A DNA stretch of 64,000 nucleotides from Pyricularia pennisetigena. Lineage: Eukaryota; Ascomycota; Sordariomycetes; Magnaporthales; Pyriculariaceae. Positions 47,401 through 59,651 of this stretch are shown here, one piece after another. Position 1 is the first letter of the stretch; every line of letters starts with the position of its first letter. The notes beneath the pieces were generated by a model, which was given only the letters and a program-made list of their open reading frames with translations, was not told where the DNA came from and did no database searches. Where the stretch lies: the NCBI RefSeq assembly GCF_004337985.1, contig NC_043741.1:4874140-4938139 (forward strand). Reading direction: 5' to 3'. The position numbers were made by a program, and so were the translations under genes.

Positions 47401-48664
47401 ACAGATTCTATAATTATACTCTGTCCAACTGGCAATATATTGCAGGGGGGGGATGAATGGAGTCGGTCGATAAGGGGGGTAGGGCAGACCACCGACACGG
47501 TCAAGACGGTGAAGGGCAAAAAAGAGGGTTGGTTACACTAGGTGCGTTGTTGAAGAATTTCTTCTTGTCGTCCAAGTATTACTGGTCCGCGGGCCAAATG
47601 GCGCTACTGCGACCCAGCTCGTGTTGTCTGTTCTGTAGGGAAAAAAAAAGTCCAGTGGTGGGGAGGACAGCGGAGCAAGCTCCCCAGTTATTTTCGGGCC
47701 AGACCTTCTCGGCACCCGCCAACCAGCAGCAACAAACAAGCTTGCCAGCTTTGCTAGCCACTTAGCGAAGCTAACTTGCTCCAATGCTCCAATATTCATG
47801 TTTCCGGAAGCAGAAGGACCCTGGCATAATAATACTAACTTTTTTTTCTTTTATCTTAAAAAAAATGCAAAAATGACCAGAGACCAAAAAAAAAAAAAAC
47901 CTCAGCTGCAATTGGATACATGCACGTAATCCCGTGCAACCTCCGGGAGGCTGTGTGCATTTACGGCACTGTGTCAAAGAAGAAACCTAACGGGAAAGCA
48001 ACTGAAGCGAGAGACAGCCGACGTTGAGCTCGCGTCGTGCCTTGCGTGCGAGGGAAAAAGGTACAATGTAGCAAGCCGAGAAAATCCCTCCAATGACGGA
48101 CCAAGGGGGGAACCATGGCGGCGGGGGCGGTACAGATCTTGGTTCCCTCCCCTACCCCTGGCGGATCCACCATTGGGAATTTTGGGCGTTCACAAGCTGC
48201 CCGGCGGATGCGATCACTTTAGGTAGGTGCTGGGCAAGCGAGTGAGAGAGTGAGCGCGTAAGGTGGAGGAGGGGCCGGAGGAAGCGAACAGCGCTACGGC
48301 TCCGATAATGACACACGGGGCTGGGGATTTCGTTTTTACTTTTAGTCTTACCCGTCCGCCTTCTCTTTGTTCTAAACCCATGCCTGTCGAAACTATTCAA
48401 GGAACCTACCTGTTCAAGATGACATGACGTGATTGCAAGCTCTCGGCTACGTTCGTCATCGGTCGTTGGTGAAAACCAAAAAGAAAAAAAAGAAAAAAAA
48501 AAAAGATAAACCTCTAAACGCTTGACGGCAGCTTTGCCTGGTACCTTCACCCGAGCTTGCAGATACCGGCTGGCCTCCAAGGCATCGGTCAGCAAGCGAC
48601 GGCTTAATCCCACCTATCGACATTGAACAAACTCGAAAGCTGCACACAAGCATCACATCACAAC
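44463..48664. other. Gene-poor 4.2-kb stretch
   Basis: No gene supported. The left end is the 3' flank of the 828-residue gene. It holds a GT dinucleotide run (45214-45235), TCTAGACTAGTC at 45769-45780, a small CGTTGGG/CCCAACG hairpin (46204-46224), and A and T runs. The right end should be the promoter of the membrane-protein gene. Confidence 0.5.
45214..45235. repeat. (GT)n microsatellite
   Basis: About 10 uninterrupted GT units flanked by T runs. Confidence 0.9.
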
Positions 48665-49615
48665 ATGATCATCAGGGTCCCGGAGCTTCTGGGGGATCTG
48701 GGAAGGCGAGACGTCGCCAGCCCCATCCCAAAACCCCCGTCCGCCTCGGGCTCCCCGTCTGCGGCGACGACGGATGCAGCAGACACGAACACCGAATCGT
48801 TTCCTCAAGACTTCCGACCCCTGATAGTCGTCAGCTCTATCATGGGAGCCGCTGTGCTTGTCATGGCCTTCATCACAGCCTGCATCATGGTCCGACGGTC
48901 AAGGAAACGACGAAGTCAAGCCACGGCCGAGTACACGGCCGCGCGCCAGCGGGACCCGAACCTATCCTGGCAGGAGTACGAACGGCGGTGCAAGCTCAGT
49001 AACTCCACCATGTTTCTCGAGGCCGAGTCCCAGCGCGCCCTCATGATCAGCAAGTCGCTCAAGAGCCGACCCTCCCTCGACCGACCCTCCCTCGCAGAGG
49101 ATGCAGTCGTCACCGACCCCGGCCTGCCCCCGAGCCCGCCCACTCCGACCAAGGCGTCGCTCTGGACCAGGGGAATGCGGCACGCCAGCGGACCCGAGGC
49201 CGCGGCCATGAACGACTCCGACATGGAAGACAAAGAGATGCTGCTACCGCCGTCGCAGAAGCCGCAGCTCAAGAGCTCGCACGAGAGGCCCGGCTCGAGC
49301 GGCAGCACCGGCAGCCTCCGGAGCCCGGTCCACAGCTCCTCAAACTCGAGCCGCCGGTGGGTGTGGGAGCTTCCGGACGGCAAGAAGTGCCCTCCGGCCT
49401 GGGCGAATAGCAACGCGAGGTGGAGCGGCGACCTCAGGGATGCGCCGCCGCCGGTACCACCGCCGTCGATAAGAGCCAGGACGCCGCCGATCTGGGCGCA
49501 TCCGGCCTTCCGGCCCGAGGGCTCCGGCATGGGGATAGTCGCCAGAAGCTTCACCAACGATACGGGATTACTACCCGCCGAGAGGATCAAGGAGAAGCCA
49601 GCACCGGCGCCTTAG
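48665..49615 (+). CDS. Single-pass membrane protein of unknown function, 316 residues
   Basis: I start at the ATG in ACAACATGATC; a slightly longer frame begins 42 bp upstream without a better context. A ~50-residue S/T/P-rich N terminus (likely outside or lumenal) is followed by one clear membrane span, LIVVSSIMGAAVLVMAFITA (about 54-76), then a basic stop-transfer RRSRKRR. The cytoplasmic tail is disordered but has two blocks that look conserved: DPNLSWQEYERRCKLSNSTM just after the span and WVWELPDGKKCPPAWANSNA followed by PPIWAHPAF near the end. The topology resembles sensor or Mid2-like proteins in layout only; I cannot name a family. Confidence 0.75.
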   Translation: MIIRVPELLGDLGRRDVASPIPKPPSASGSPSAATTDAADTNTESFPQDFRPLIVVSSIMGAAVLVMAFITACIMVRRSRKRRSQATAEYTAARQRDPNLSWQEYERRCKLSNSTMFLEAESQRALMISKSLKSRPSLDRPSLAEDAVVTDPGLPPSPPTPTKASLWTRGMRHASGPEAAAMNDSDMEDKEMLLPPSQKPQLKSSHERPGSSGSTGSLRSPVHSSSNSSRRWVWELPDGKKCPPAWANSNARWSGDLRDAPPPVPPPSIRARTPPIWAHPAFRPEGSGMGIVARSFTNDTGLLPAERIKEKPAPAP

Positions 49616-50299
49616 CTGCGCTTTAGCTACTCACTTGTCTCACATTTTTAACGACAGAATATTTTATGATAAGTATGAAGACGCAGAAAATCACAACCCA
49701 GAGACGGATTATATGGCGTTTCTCGGAGGACATAGGTCTATTCTAATGTTTGATATTTTTATGCTTTAATGGGGCAAGGGACGTTTGGTGTTTTGGGTGT
49801 TTTTTTTTCTGGACATGACTATGTCATTGCTTTTTGTAGGTGGCAGAGTTGCTGTGTGTACCGTCGTGGAGTTGGGGATTTGTAAAACTACGTACACAGT
49901 CGTGTACTTGGGTGGTCTAATTGATTTAATTTAAGTACTCTTCCACCAAGAAAAGTCTTCTTCATCTTGTAAGGTCGAGAGCTGTTGACTTGCACGACTA
50001 GATATTATTCCAGTACAGCAATGGACTGAATGTACGGGCGTGCTTTAAACGTTATCGATTATATCCACACAGAATAGCTGGACCTCCTTATCTCCAATCT
50101 TCTCTTGGATCCTGTGCTCCAGGCCTGAGACATGAGATCATCCATACTTGGGGCGTACGACAGGTGACATGTCATTTTTTTTTTTTTTACATCCCACAAG
50201 CCCGCCCCCTGATTTTCTTTCTCTTTTTCTTGAAAACAAGTTCAAATAAATAGAATACCGAAATAGCGAAAAACTCCTACAAACCCCCGTTTTAATCCC
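49616..50299. other. Convergent intergenic stretch
   Basis: 3' flanks of the membrane-protein gene and of the secreted-protein gene. No gene seen. T runs near 49800 and 50178. Confidence 0.5.
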
Positions 50300-50743
50300 T
50301 CAGAAGACCTCCCGGTCCGGCTCACCGTTCCAGTAGTCGGGGAAGCAGAGGCTCGCGCAACCGCCATTCAGGCTGCCGTCGGTGGGCGAGACGCACTCAA
50401 AGACGGCAGGGCGGCAGCGTCCGCCGTCGGCGCAGGCGGCGAAGCCCTGACCACACCGCGCGGCGTCCCGCTTGACGCAAACGCCATGGTCATCGCAGGC
50501 CTGACCGCATGAGGACGGGCGCGGGTTGTCGATGCAGACGTGGTCCTCCGGGCAACGCATCTGGCCCCCTCGGAAGTAGCCGCAGGCCTGGTAGCTGTCG
50601 TTGCCGTACTCGACCGTGTAGGAGGGTATGGTCGGGGTTGGCGCCTCCGGGGTGGTGTCTGCCGGTGCGGCGGGTTGTGGGAGCGTCATTGCCAGGACGC
50701 TGGTGATGAAGATGCCTAGGCTTAGGAGGTGGAGGCGAGGCAT
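50300..50743 (-). CDS. Secreted cysteine-rich protein, 147 residues (candidate effector)
   Basis: The N terminus MPRLHLLSLGIFITSVLA is a good signal peptide (cleavage probably after A18). A proline/threonine linker (20-41) precedes a compact domain with 12 cysteines at 54, 64, 70, 79, 83, 89, 97, 104, 110, 117, 129 and 133, enough for six disulphides. The spacing (GVCVKRDAARCGQGFAACAD and FECVSPTDGSLNGGCASLC) resembles small knottin-like secreted fungal proteins, but no named family such as CFEM or hydrophobin fits. No membrane anchor or GPI signal is seen. It is a single-exon gene surrounded by housekeeping genes. A host-directed role is a guess from size and cysteine content. Confidence 0.8.
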   Translation of the reverse strand: MPRLHLLSLGIFITSVLAMTLPQPAAPADTTPEAPTPTIPSYTVEYGNDSYQACGYFRGGQMRCPEDHVCIDNPRPSSCGQACDDHGVCVKRDAARCGQGFAACADGGRCRPAVFECVSPTDGSLNGGCASLCFPDYWNGEPDREVF

Positions 50744-51742
50744 GGTTGGACGTGGTGTTGATTATATGTGGGTGGGTGAATTAAGTGAGCTTGAAAGAGG
50801 TCTAGTACTCAAGATTGCGGCAAGAGTGTTATTAGGATGGAAAGATATCTGGGTAGACTGTGCTGCATGACACGATTTAGCAACGAGGCAAGCGTTGGGC
50901 TTTGGGTTTATTTATACTGCGGATAGATATAACCGCCATGCATCGGAATATAAGACCCGTCATGCCCAGGCGGCGGCGTTAAAATCCGGAAAGTGCCTGA
51001 ATCCTGACCGAAAGATGCATGATAATATCAACGGGATGGCAGAACCATGGTACGACATGTGTTCTCCCCAGTATTAGAATGGGGTCTTTGTCCACGAGAT
51101 GGCCAAATCAGGGTATTCAAGTCCTTTCGAACACTGGGATAAGTCCAACCAGTCCGAGGAAGCCAGGCACGAGTTTCAAAAAGATCCACAGAAAGGATTC
51201 GTTATGTCGCTACTGTTTTTACACGTCTGATGGTGGAAACAAGCGCTGGCGGCTAGACTCGGACGACTGCGACTGTATTTAGGCAGCACCTAAACTAGTC
51301 GAGATTTAAAGTCCGGGATAACAAGGCAACAGTGATTGGCGTAAAGATCCATAAAAAAAATATTCGAAGCCGAAAATCAGGAGCCGGTTCCTTGAATAGA
51401 AAGAAATTAACTCGCCTATTTCCTCGAATGAATTGACGAAAATATGGCTAAATAGATAACCAAGTGTTAATAATACCAAGTGACCGAAATCGTCCAAGTT
51501 CAGGTCAAGGTGACAAAGATCCACCCACCACGTGAAACATCACATGATACCGCGTTCGAGTGAGTGGGTAGGCATTAGATGGCGCATGCCAAGACTGACG
51601 GCATCAATCAAGGCATTCGCAAGCCCGAAGAGCAGTGCATCTTCAATCCTTCTTGTTATCGCGAGCATAATTCCCTCCAAAAACAACCGTGCATATTCTT
51701 TCATACATCTAGCCAGCAAAAGCGTCAGAGTCATCAATCAAG
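50744..51742. promoter_or_regulatory. Divergent promoter between the secreted-protein gene and cactin
   Basis: 1 kb with no supported gene. A CACGTG E-box lies at 51529-51534, about 210 bp before the cactin start. Confidence 0.4.
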
Positions 51743-53590
51743 ATGGATCCAGGACGAGCGGCCATGATCGCCGGCATCAAGTCCCCAACCCGCGGGTCCT
51801 CGACTGGGCGGGATATCACCGCCCCGAGGCGTGACCCGGGCAAACGAATCACAAAACCATCCAAGCCGCCGCAACGAGCTCCGCCGAAGAGCAGCAACAG
51901 AGACCAGCAGTCGAATCCGCGCAACTTCAAGACCCAGGACGAGCAGTCTGAAGAGTTCGTCGCCGGCGAAGACAAATTTGTCCTGCGGCAGTCCAAGAAG
52001 AAGGCCGACATCCGAGTCCGTGAACGCCGCGCCAAGCCGATCGACTTTCTCGCCTTCAACCTCCGTTGGGTCGATGAAGACCGCGATACCCTTGACGACG
52101 ACGAAAAAGATGCTTTGATTACTGTGCCGTCGCCCGCAAAGGTGATCGAGGGGCTCAGCGAAGCTCAGTTGACCGAGCTGGAGCCAGAGGTCACATCCTA
52201 CCGAACCCTCGAGACCAGCGCCCGCAACCTCGAATACTGGAACGCTATCCTGGTGCTCTGCGACGACCGTCGCCACCAGCTGGCGCCCCAGGGCCCCGAG
52301 GGCCGCACTGTGGGTTCGGTGTCGGCTGACGTTGACAAGATCCTCGCCCCCAAGACGTACGAACAGCTCGAGGCATTAGAGAAGCAGATCCGAGCGAAGC
52401 TTGATTCCAACGACCCATCTGTCGACACAGACTATTGGGGTGGCCTGTTGAAGAGCTTGCTTGTGTACAAGGCGAAAGCTCAACTGAAGAAGGTCACAGA
52501 GTCCATCCGCGAGGCCCGAGCTGAGAAGCTAAAGGCAATGGACATTGAGAAGCTGGTGGCGGCAGGGTCAAAAGCCCTGGTTACAGGTGGAAAGAGAACA
52601 TGGAGCTCTGCTGCCCAGGGCTCGAGTGCCAATTTGGGCGCGTCCAAAGGTGCACCAGGTTCAAGCCGTGGCGCCCTCCCTCCCGGTACAGCTCGGTTTG
52701 CCCAAAGTACAAACGACGAAGACTTCTCCCAGGCGACCAGGGCTCTATACGAGAGAGAACTTGCCCGCGGTGTAGGGGAGGACGAGGAGATTCTGACGGC
52801 CGAGGAGGCGCCGGCGACAGGTCCCAGGCCGCCATGGGCAGACCAGTATCGTCCGCGGAAGCCCCGCTACTTCAACCGGGTGCAGATGGGTTACGAGTGG
52901 AACAAGTACAACCAGACGCACTATGACTACGACAACCCGCCGCCCAAGGTGGTGCACGGCTACCGTTTCAACATCTTTTACCCGGATCTCATTGACAAGA
53001 CCAAGGCCCCAACCTTCAAGATCATCCGGGAAGGCGGTCGGAGGCGAGGAGAGTCATTTGCCCCGGCTGGCCAGGAGGATACATGTCTGATCCGGTTCAT
53101 TGCGGGGCCTCCGTACGAGGATATTGCGTTTCGGATCGTTGACAAGGAATGGGATTTCAGTGCCAAAAGGGAACGTGGCTACAAAAGTAGTTTTGACAAG
53201 GTAAGTTTTTTTTCTTCTTCTTCAAATCTTCCTCTCTATTCTCACACCTCCTATACGTATGTTGCGCTCTACCGAGTTGCAGAAACCAAACTGAGTACCA
53301 TGCGCTGTTGCGGTATTCATAAATGCTGCGGGTCTTGGCATTCCGTATTCCGGATGCAGCAAACCCTGTCTCGTTAGCTTAAGCGACGTTACTATATTGG
53401 CTAAGTAGGCGCATACTTCGGCACATCTTGCTAACCACAAACGTTTTGATAGGGTATTTTGCAACTCCATTTCAGGTTCAAAAAGGTACGCCCTGTGTCT
53501 CCAGTTTTAATCCATGTAATCCAGCCAGGGAGCCTTTGTTGTTCATGGTATACTAACATGATTTCCGTGCAGATCTACTATAGGAAATGA
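51743..53590 (+). CDS. cay1: Cactin (splicing-associated protein)
   Basis: Exons 51743-53200, 53453-53485 (33 nt) and 53573-53590 (18 nt) give 502 residues. The cactin mid region is seen in EEFVAGEDKFVLRQSKKKAD through LDDDEKDALITVPSPAKVIE. The C-terminal cactin domain starts near 363: PRKPRYFNRVQMGYEWNKYN, THYDYDNPPPKVVHGYRFNI, FYPDLIDKTKAPTFKI and AGPPYEDIAFRIVDKEWDFS. The last two tiny exons add GILQLHFRFKK and IYYRK and complete the conserved terminus. The second intron has a perfect TACTAAC branch point at 53551. Cactin (Cay1 in fission yeast) is a nuclear protein tied to spliceosome fidelity and telomere upkeep. The N-terminal ~60 residues are basic and disordered. Confidence 0.95.
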
Positions 53591-55224
53591 GAAGGCAGCA
53601 AACCTGGCGCAAGTCGTGCGAGCTACCAGGGAAAAAAGAATCGACAGCTGCATCACATTTTTGTGGGACCATTCTCCATTTTTTGTTGCCATTTTACCAG
53701 GCATTTACAGCGTAGGCTCCTGTGTCATCAGAACTCGTCTTCATCGACATCAAAGTGTCAGCCAAGCCAAAGTTACGCTGACTGAGGCACCTGACATGGA
53801 AAGAAAAGAGACATCACGCATGGGTTGCAGTAATTACCAGTGTAGACGTCTCGGCCACAACCACAAGGTTGTTTCTGCATACCCTCAAGACACCTTTCCC
53901 TCCCGACTTATCTGAATGCGCACGACTTTTTCTTTTTGAACAGGCAGACATATCGGCTGTTTCCCCCCGCGTTCCCAACCTTGGAGTGGCACGACGTTTG
54001 AAGCTTCGGCATGACCATTGGTCTGTCGGACCTTTCCTGACAGCAAGGATGGAACAGGATGTTTTAGTGAGGGTACACCATCCCCTGTTTGTTGTGCGCA
54101 CAAATACGCACACGCACACGCACCTGCACTTCATGTTTCCCACCAGGTCAAGTGGATGTCAGGCTGATGCAAGGTAGTTTAGATTTTTTGTCTTTATGCT
54201 TTCTTCGCTTAGCCAGGTATTTAGACCGATATGCGCTTGTATCCTCACACACATATGGTTGGCCACCCAAAACCACATGCAGATGGCTCGTTCATCCTCC
54301 TCGCCACGTAAAGTGACATCTTGTTGACGACTAACCTCAGGGGTTGCAGTGGAATGCTCATATTTCTTTGGCAGACAAACTTTTTTTTTCCTCCCCTGAC
54401 CAATTGTTGATATTGCTTGTCCAGAGAGCAAACACCCAAGGGACGGACAGAATGGTAGATCCTATCACTTATCACATCGTCGGCCTAAGGTTGTTTCCCT
54501 GCTACGCACTCGAGGACCTTGGAATGCAAGCATCTGATTTGCATTACACCGCTGGGGGGAGGGCGGACGAAACTCCCCTTGATGAGGCCATACGTTGAGG
54601 CTGCCGAGGCGGCTGAAGCATGGCCGACTTTTCTTTGTTGTGTTTTTACACATTTGCCACATACATGGAAACTTTGATCGAGGGTACGACAGACGGTTAT
54701 ACATCGCAATGCCTTTGTTCTGTCATGCCACGGCCCGGGGAATCCCATGTACCACGAAGCGAGATCAACGATGTGGATAAGAATCTCGGCGCATCACAGC
54801 AAGGAAAAGGCAGTCAGCGGCGGTCTGGGAATCCCCCCTAAAAAAACAGATATGAATAGAGTGTAAGGCTCAAAAAAAAACCCGCGTTCTTGTGATCCCC
54901 GACTTTCCCATGAGTGCTGCGTGCGTGCGTGCCTGTTTTCCCGTTGCTTGTCGATGATGCTTCTAAAAAGAAAACCATCGATTCTCCTATAAACATACAA
55001 CTGCTACAGCCTTTGCCGTTTGTCGACTAGTTGTCTGCTGAAAGGAACGGCTAATTCATTGGGTAATCCCGAGCAAATGATTGGGCTGTCTTGGCGAGCA
55101 GAACTGCAAGCTCCCGAGCCCTTTGTCATTCGGGCTGGCCCTCTTCGCTCCCTTGGGGTACTTTGCATCAGGTACACTTTTTCTGCGTTCCCGTCGACGG
55201 GTCCACTTCTTTGCCTTCTTGGGA

Positions 55225-55256
<32 letters not shown>

Positions 55257-57367
55257 CTCGCTTCGCCATCTCCATCTCCGCTTGACCTGGGCCTTGTTCG
55301 ATGCGCATCTTGCAGAGTTGACAGGTCACTGACACGTCAGTCCATCCATGCTCGTCGATGGACTTGGCCATTGTCTAGAGAGAGACAGTGAGAGAGAGAG
55401 AAACAAGGTCACCAGCAAGGATGATGCCCAGGCTTACTGGCCGACTCAAGCCCGAATCCTCAAAATGATTGCAACAAAGATAGGAAGAGTCTCTTTGCTG
55501 CAGGATTAAACCTCCGGACTTGGTATAATGCTCCGGCTTCCCGGTTTACAGTTCCCCCTCTCCTGTACATCTATCTCTTCTTGTACGTCTTTTCTAGACC
55601 GGACATCGGCTTGAGCTCTGTGTATTCAGCAAACATGAAATCTCGGACCGGCCGCAGCCCGCTTCTTTCTTTTTGTCCTTTGGTATAGAAGTAGTTGATG
55701 ATGGAATAGCGGACTATTCAATACACCACAACATCAAGGGTGGGTTTCATGGAAAGAAAGAGAAAAAGATGAGCGGACAATCACCCTGCGGGGAGGAAAG
55801 CGGGCGGCGAGAGCGATGCCGGTGTCCCCCCCCCAAAATTTCCTTTTTTTTTTGTACTTATCATGCCTTGCCGGTAACGTGGAGACAAGACGCACGGTTT
55901 GTCAGTTGTCACGTTTGTCCAACCAATTTCCAACACGGCTAGAACCATTCCCCTCCCCTTTTAATTTTTTTCTTCTCTCGCCGCCCTCACAGGGAAAAAG
56001 GTCCTGCCGTCAAATCCCTGATGGGCGTGGATGGGAGGTCGGGGCTCGGCGGACGGCTCCTGACGGGAGTGGTTTGGTTGCTGATGATGAGGACCTCCGT
56101 TTGCTTTTGTGACCTATCACTATGATGGGGATCCTGTTTTCTTTGCAACTGTTTTTATTGTTTTTTTTTACCCATATATTTCTTTGTTTCCATTGCTTGT
56201 TTTCTTTTTTTTTTTTCTTTTTTTTTAAAAAAAAAAGTTTTTATCTCGCGGATATAGAATGTAGACAGGTACAAACCCCCTGATCTTCCACTCCCTCACC
56301 CCTTGATGCAGATAACGGAAGTCTTCCGGGCGGCTTATTGTTTAATTCTTAATTTTTTCTTGTATATATTTCTTTTGGTTCCAGATGATGAGCCCACTTC
56401 GGCCAATCGGTAAGAGAAATTCCTCGAGTGAGGGAGTCTCCTGGCGTGTTCGCATGCGTGTCCATATGCGCGTGTGCTGCTTGTAGGTATCAGTCAACTT
56501 TCTGGGTGACAATTCTTGGCAAATACTACAAACATTGCACCCCCTCCTCGGTCGCGCCCCCAAAGGCCTGTCCTTTGATACACCCCCCACTGATGTATCT
56601 GGTACTAGTGGATCGAATGGTCTAGAGGTAAGGTATTATTTTATTTTCTTGGTTTTGCTTTTATTTGGACGAGTTCGAGGAGCTCTTTGATGATGGATAT
56701 AAGAAAAGATTTGCCGCAGAAAGATGATGCGAGTGATCTGGAACATTGAGTCCCAATGAGTTGGGTCTTCGGACATTTGCAAAAAAGGAAAAAAAGGTTA
56801 CGGTCCCCAGATTCCCTTCCCCTCGGTAACTAAGAAAACAGAATCCACATATAGGTTGTTGGGGTGGCATTCCTACTTGCTCAGCCCTAACCTGGATTCA
56901 CCGGTCTCACTGCGCATCAACATCACATTCGACCTGACATTGCTCTGACATTCATATCAAGCTTTTTTTTGTTTGAGGAATGTCTTCTTCTAGCAGTCAG
57001 AGCTCTAAGGATTCATTTGTTCACTACTTGATCTTTTGGCACACAGAACACGCTTGTACGCCCTGATTACACCATTGGCGTGACCAAAAGAAGAAAAAAA
57101 AAGGCAGCAACGTTACTACCAAAGCGACACGCCTTTTAGGCTCACTGCCTTGTAGTATGTTTTCCCCCCTTCCTCACCAGCCCTTATTTGCTACACACCT
57201 TATTTCCTCTCCTCCCAAAGCTTGGTGGGGTTACTAACTTCACGTCACCGGCACACAAGCCCTGAACCCTGTGATCTACCACTCATCACACCATCACCAC
57301 TCGCACTCCACCACAGGATAGAGAAGGGGGGAAAGAAAAACAGCAAAGCAGCCACCGAGCTCAAAAC
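53591..57367. other. Gene-poor stretch, long upstream region of the forkhead gene
   Basis: 3.8 kb without a supported gene. It is marked by T homopolymers (55228-55256 is the longest), CT-rich tracts and a GAGA run near 55386. Long 5' leaders are usual for fungal transcription-factor genes. Confidence 0.5.
55228..55256. repeat. T homopolymer (29)
   Basis: Run of T on the plus strand in the forkhead gene's upstream region. Confidence 0.9.
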
Positions 57368-59619
57368 ATGCTAGCCAGCCCGGTGGACACAGAGTTCCTG
57401 GGCAGCCTGCTGGCGGAAGCCAGCGGAGGAGCAACAACAGTTGGGTCTGCGTCAGCTGGTCCCGGATGCACGACTCAACAGTTCGGCAACACATCCCCCC
57501 AGGACGGGCCTGTACCACCAGCGATGCTGCTCCCCAACAGTCCACTCCCCGTTCTTGACCAAGGGGTCGTGTCGCGCCGGGACGGCTCGTCTTCCGCCGC
57601 AGGGCTCGCAGCCCAGGACCGGAGTGCAGCCACGACGCCGGCATCGCCCGCGCAGAGTAATCATTATCATCATAGCCACCTCTCTGGCAGCCCCATTGAC
57701 CTCCCGACCCCCTCAGACCTCCCGGAGGTGATAACACCATGGGCCAGGTCGCCGTCCATCCGGATAGAAACCTATACTCCAAGACTGACCGCGCCATTGC
57801 GTTTGCCTTCAGACGAGAATCACCAGCATCTCACTTTTCCCCAGCCTGCAGAAGCATCTGGTCGATACCCATCGCTTGCACTGACGCTCAACTACGAGGA
57901 TTGGGGCTGCAGTGACAATGAAATGTTTGTTACCGACAGCACAAGCTCGCCTCCTTTGACGATAAGCACCGGCTTTATAGTCGACAAACGCAGCCATCAG
58001 CCACAACTATTACAACCACCCACCACAGCCGACCTCGCCACCTCCAACCACTATTCCCACTGGCCGACTTCCATACCGGTGTTTGCACAAGACATCGCCC
58101 CCCAGCCACACTCACCGGCGGTCTGGCAATCGTCAGGTCTGGAGGGTGTGGACGTCATATCGCAACGGTCCTCGCCACTATCGCCGTACTTTGGGCCGCC
58201 GACGCCAGCCTCGCCGAACGGGTTCGCGCTGCCGACTGGACTGATGCCAACCTCGTATCCCAGCAGCGGACTCGACGACCATGGCGCGGCTGGGTACGGC
58301 GGCGGAGGCAGCAATAGCATAAGCAGCAGCAATACTAACAACGTCTTTCTGGACCCGGGTGGCGGCGTCATCTACTCTAGCCAGCAACGGCAGCAAATAG
58401 CAGCCCTTGCAACACCCGCTTCTCCTCACCCACTACCACAGAGCCAGCACACCACGCTGCAGGGTTTCCTGCAGCATCCCAACCAGTCGCAGGAGACCCT
58501 GATGAGCAACTTCCCCACCCTGCCGTCGAACCAGTTCCCCACCAGCCCGGGCTCGAACCACGGGGATGGCGCCGCTAGAGGTGTACACGACGGCCAGCAG
58601 GGCCAAAAGGGTGACGAGGTTGCGCAGGCGGGGGCATGTAATGAAGAGGAGGACAGCCAGGATGAAGAGGAGCAGAGCGAGCAGCCCTATGCGAAGCTTT
58701 TGTGGAGGGCTTTCATGTCCTCTCCGGAGCGCACCATGACTCTGCAGGACATCTACAGGTGGTTTATACAGAACACGGACAAGGTCCACTCCAAAGGCTG
58801 GCAGAACAGTATCCGGCATAATCTGAGCATGAACCATGTAAGCCTCCTTGCGCCCCTCTGTTCTCTCTCTCTCTCTCTTCCTATCTCTTTTCTTCTTCTT
58901 CTTCTTCTTCTTCTTCTTCTGAGCTTACCACTGACAAAAAAGGGGGGGAGCAGGCATTTACAAAAATAAACCCTCGCCTTGGAAAAGGCTCAACAGCAGG
59001 AGCAAACAAAAGCAATCCGGATGATGAGGGAAATCGACGCACCAAGGTTGAAGCAGCCTCCTCGACGGCTAAAAAGCTGGCGGTGTGGTACTTGCAAGAC
59101 TGGGCAATCGAGAACGGAGTGCAGTCCACTACGAGGTACCGCACCAAGACGCAGAGCTCGTCGTGCTCTCGACCGGGCGGCTCGAAAGGCGGCGAGGGTG
59201 GCCCAGGTCGACAGCAGCAACGGAACAGCGGCAGACCACCATCGTCATCATCACCGATGGCTGTTCATCATCTCAAGCCGGCCATCGGCGGCTCCCGACG
59301 TAGCAACCGCGCATCGTCTGCGCGCTGGTCGCGGTACTCTGACCGCATGCATCCCTACCGCATGCCTCCATACCACTCTGTGCAGGAGCTCGAGGCGAGG
59401 ACCTCCCCGCATCCGGGCATGAGATCTCTGCAGTCTTGTCCATCGTCGGCCATCGACGGTCGGCGGCAGCAGCAGCAGCAGCAGCAGCAGCCAATCATGC
59501 TTGCAACGAGGGATCAGTGGCAACAGTTTACCCTGCACCAGCGTCAGCAACAGCCAAGTAATATAGCCGATCCTACTGGCGAGATCATGTACGGAGGAGG
59601 TCCACACTTTTGCTACCCC

Positions 59620-59651
<32 letters not shown>

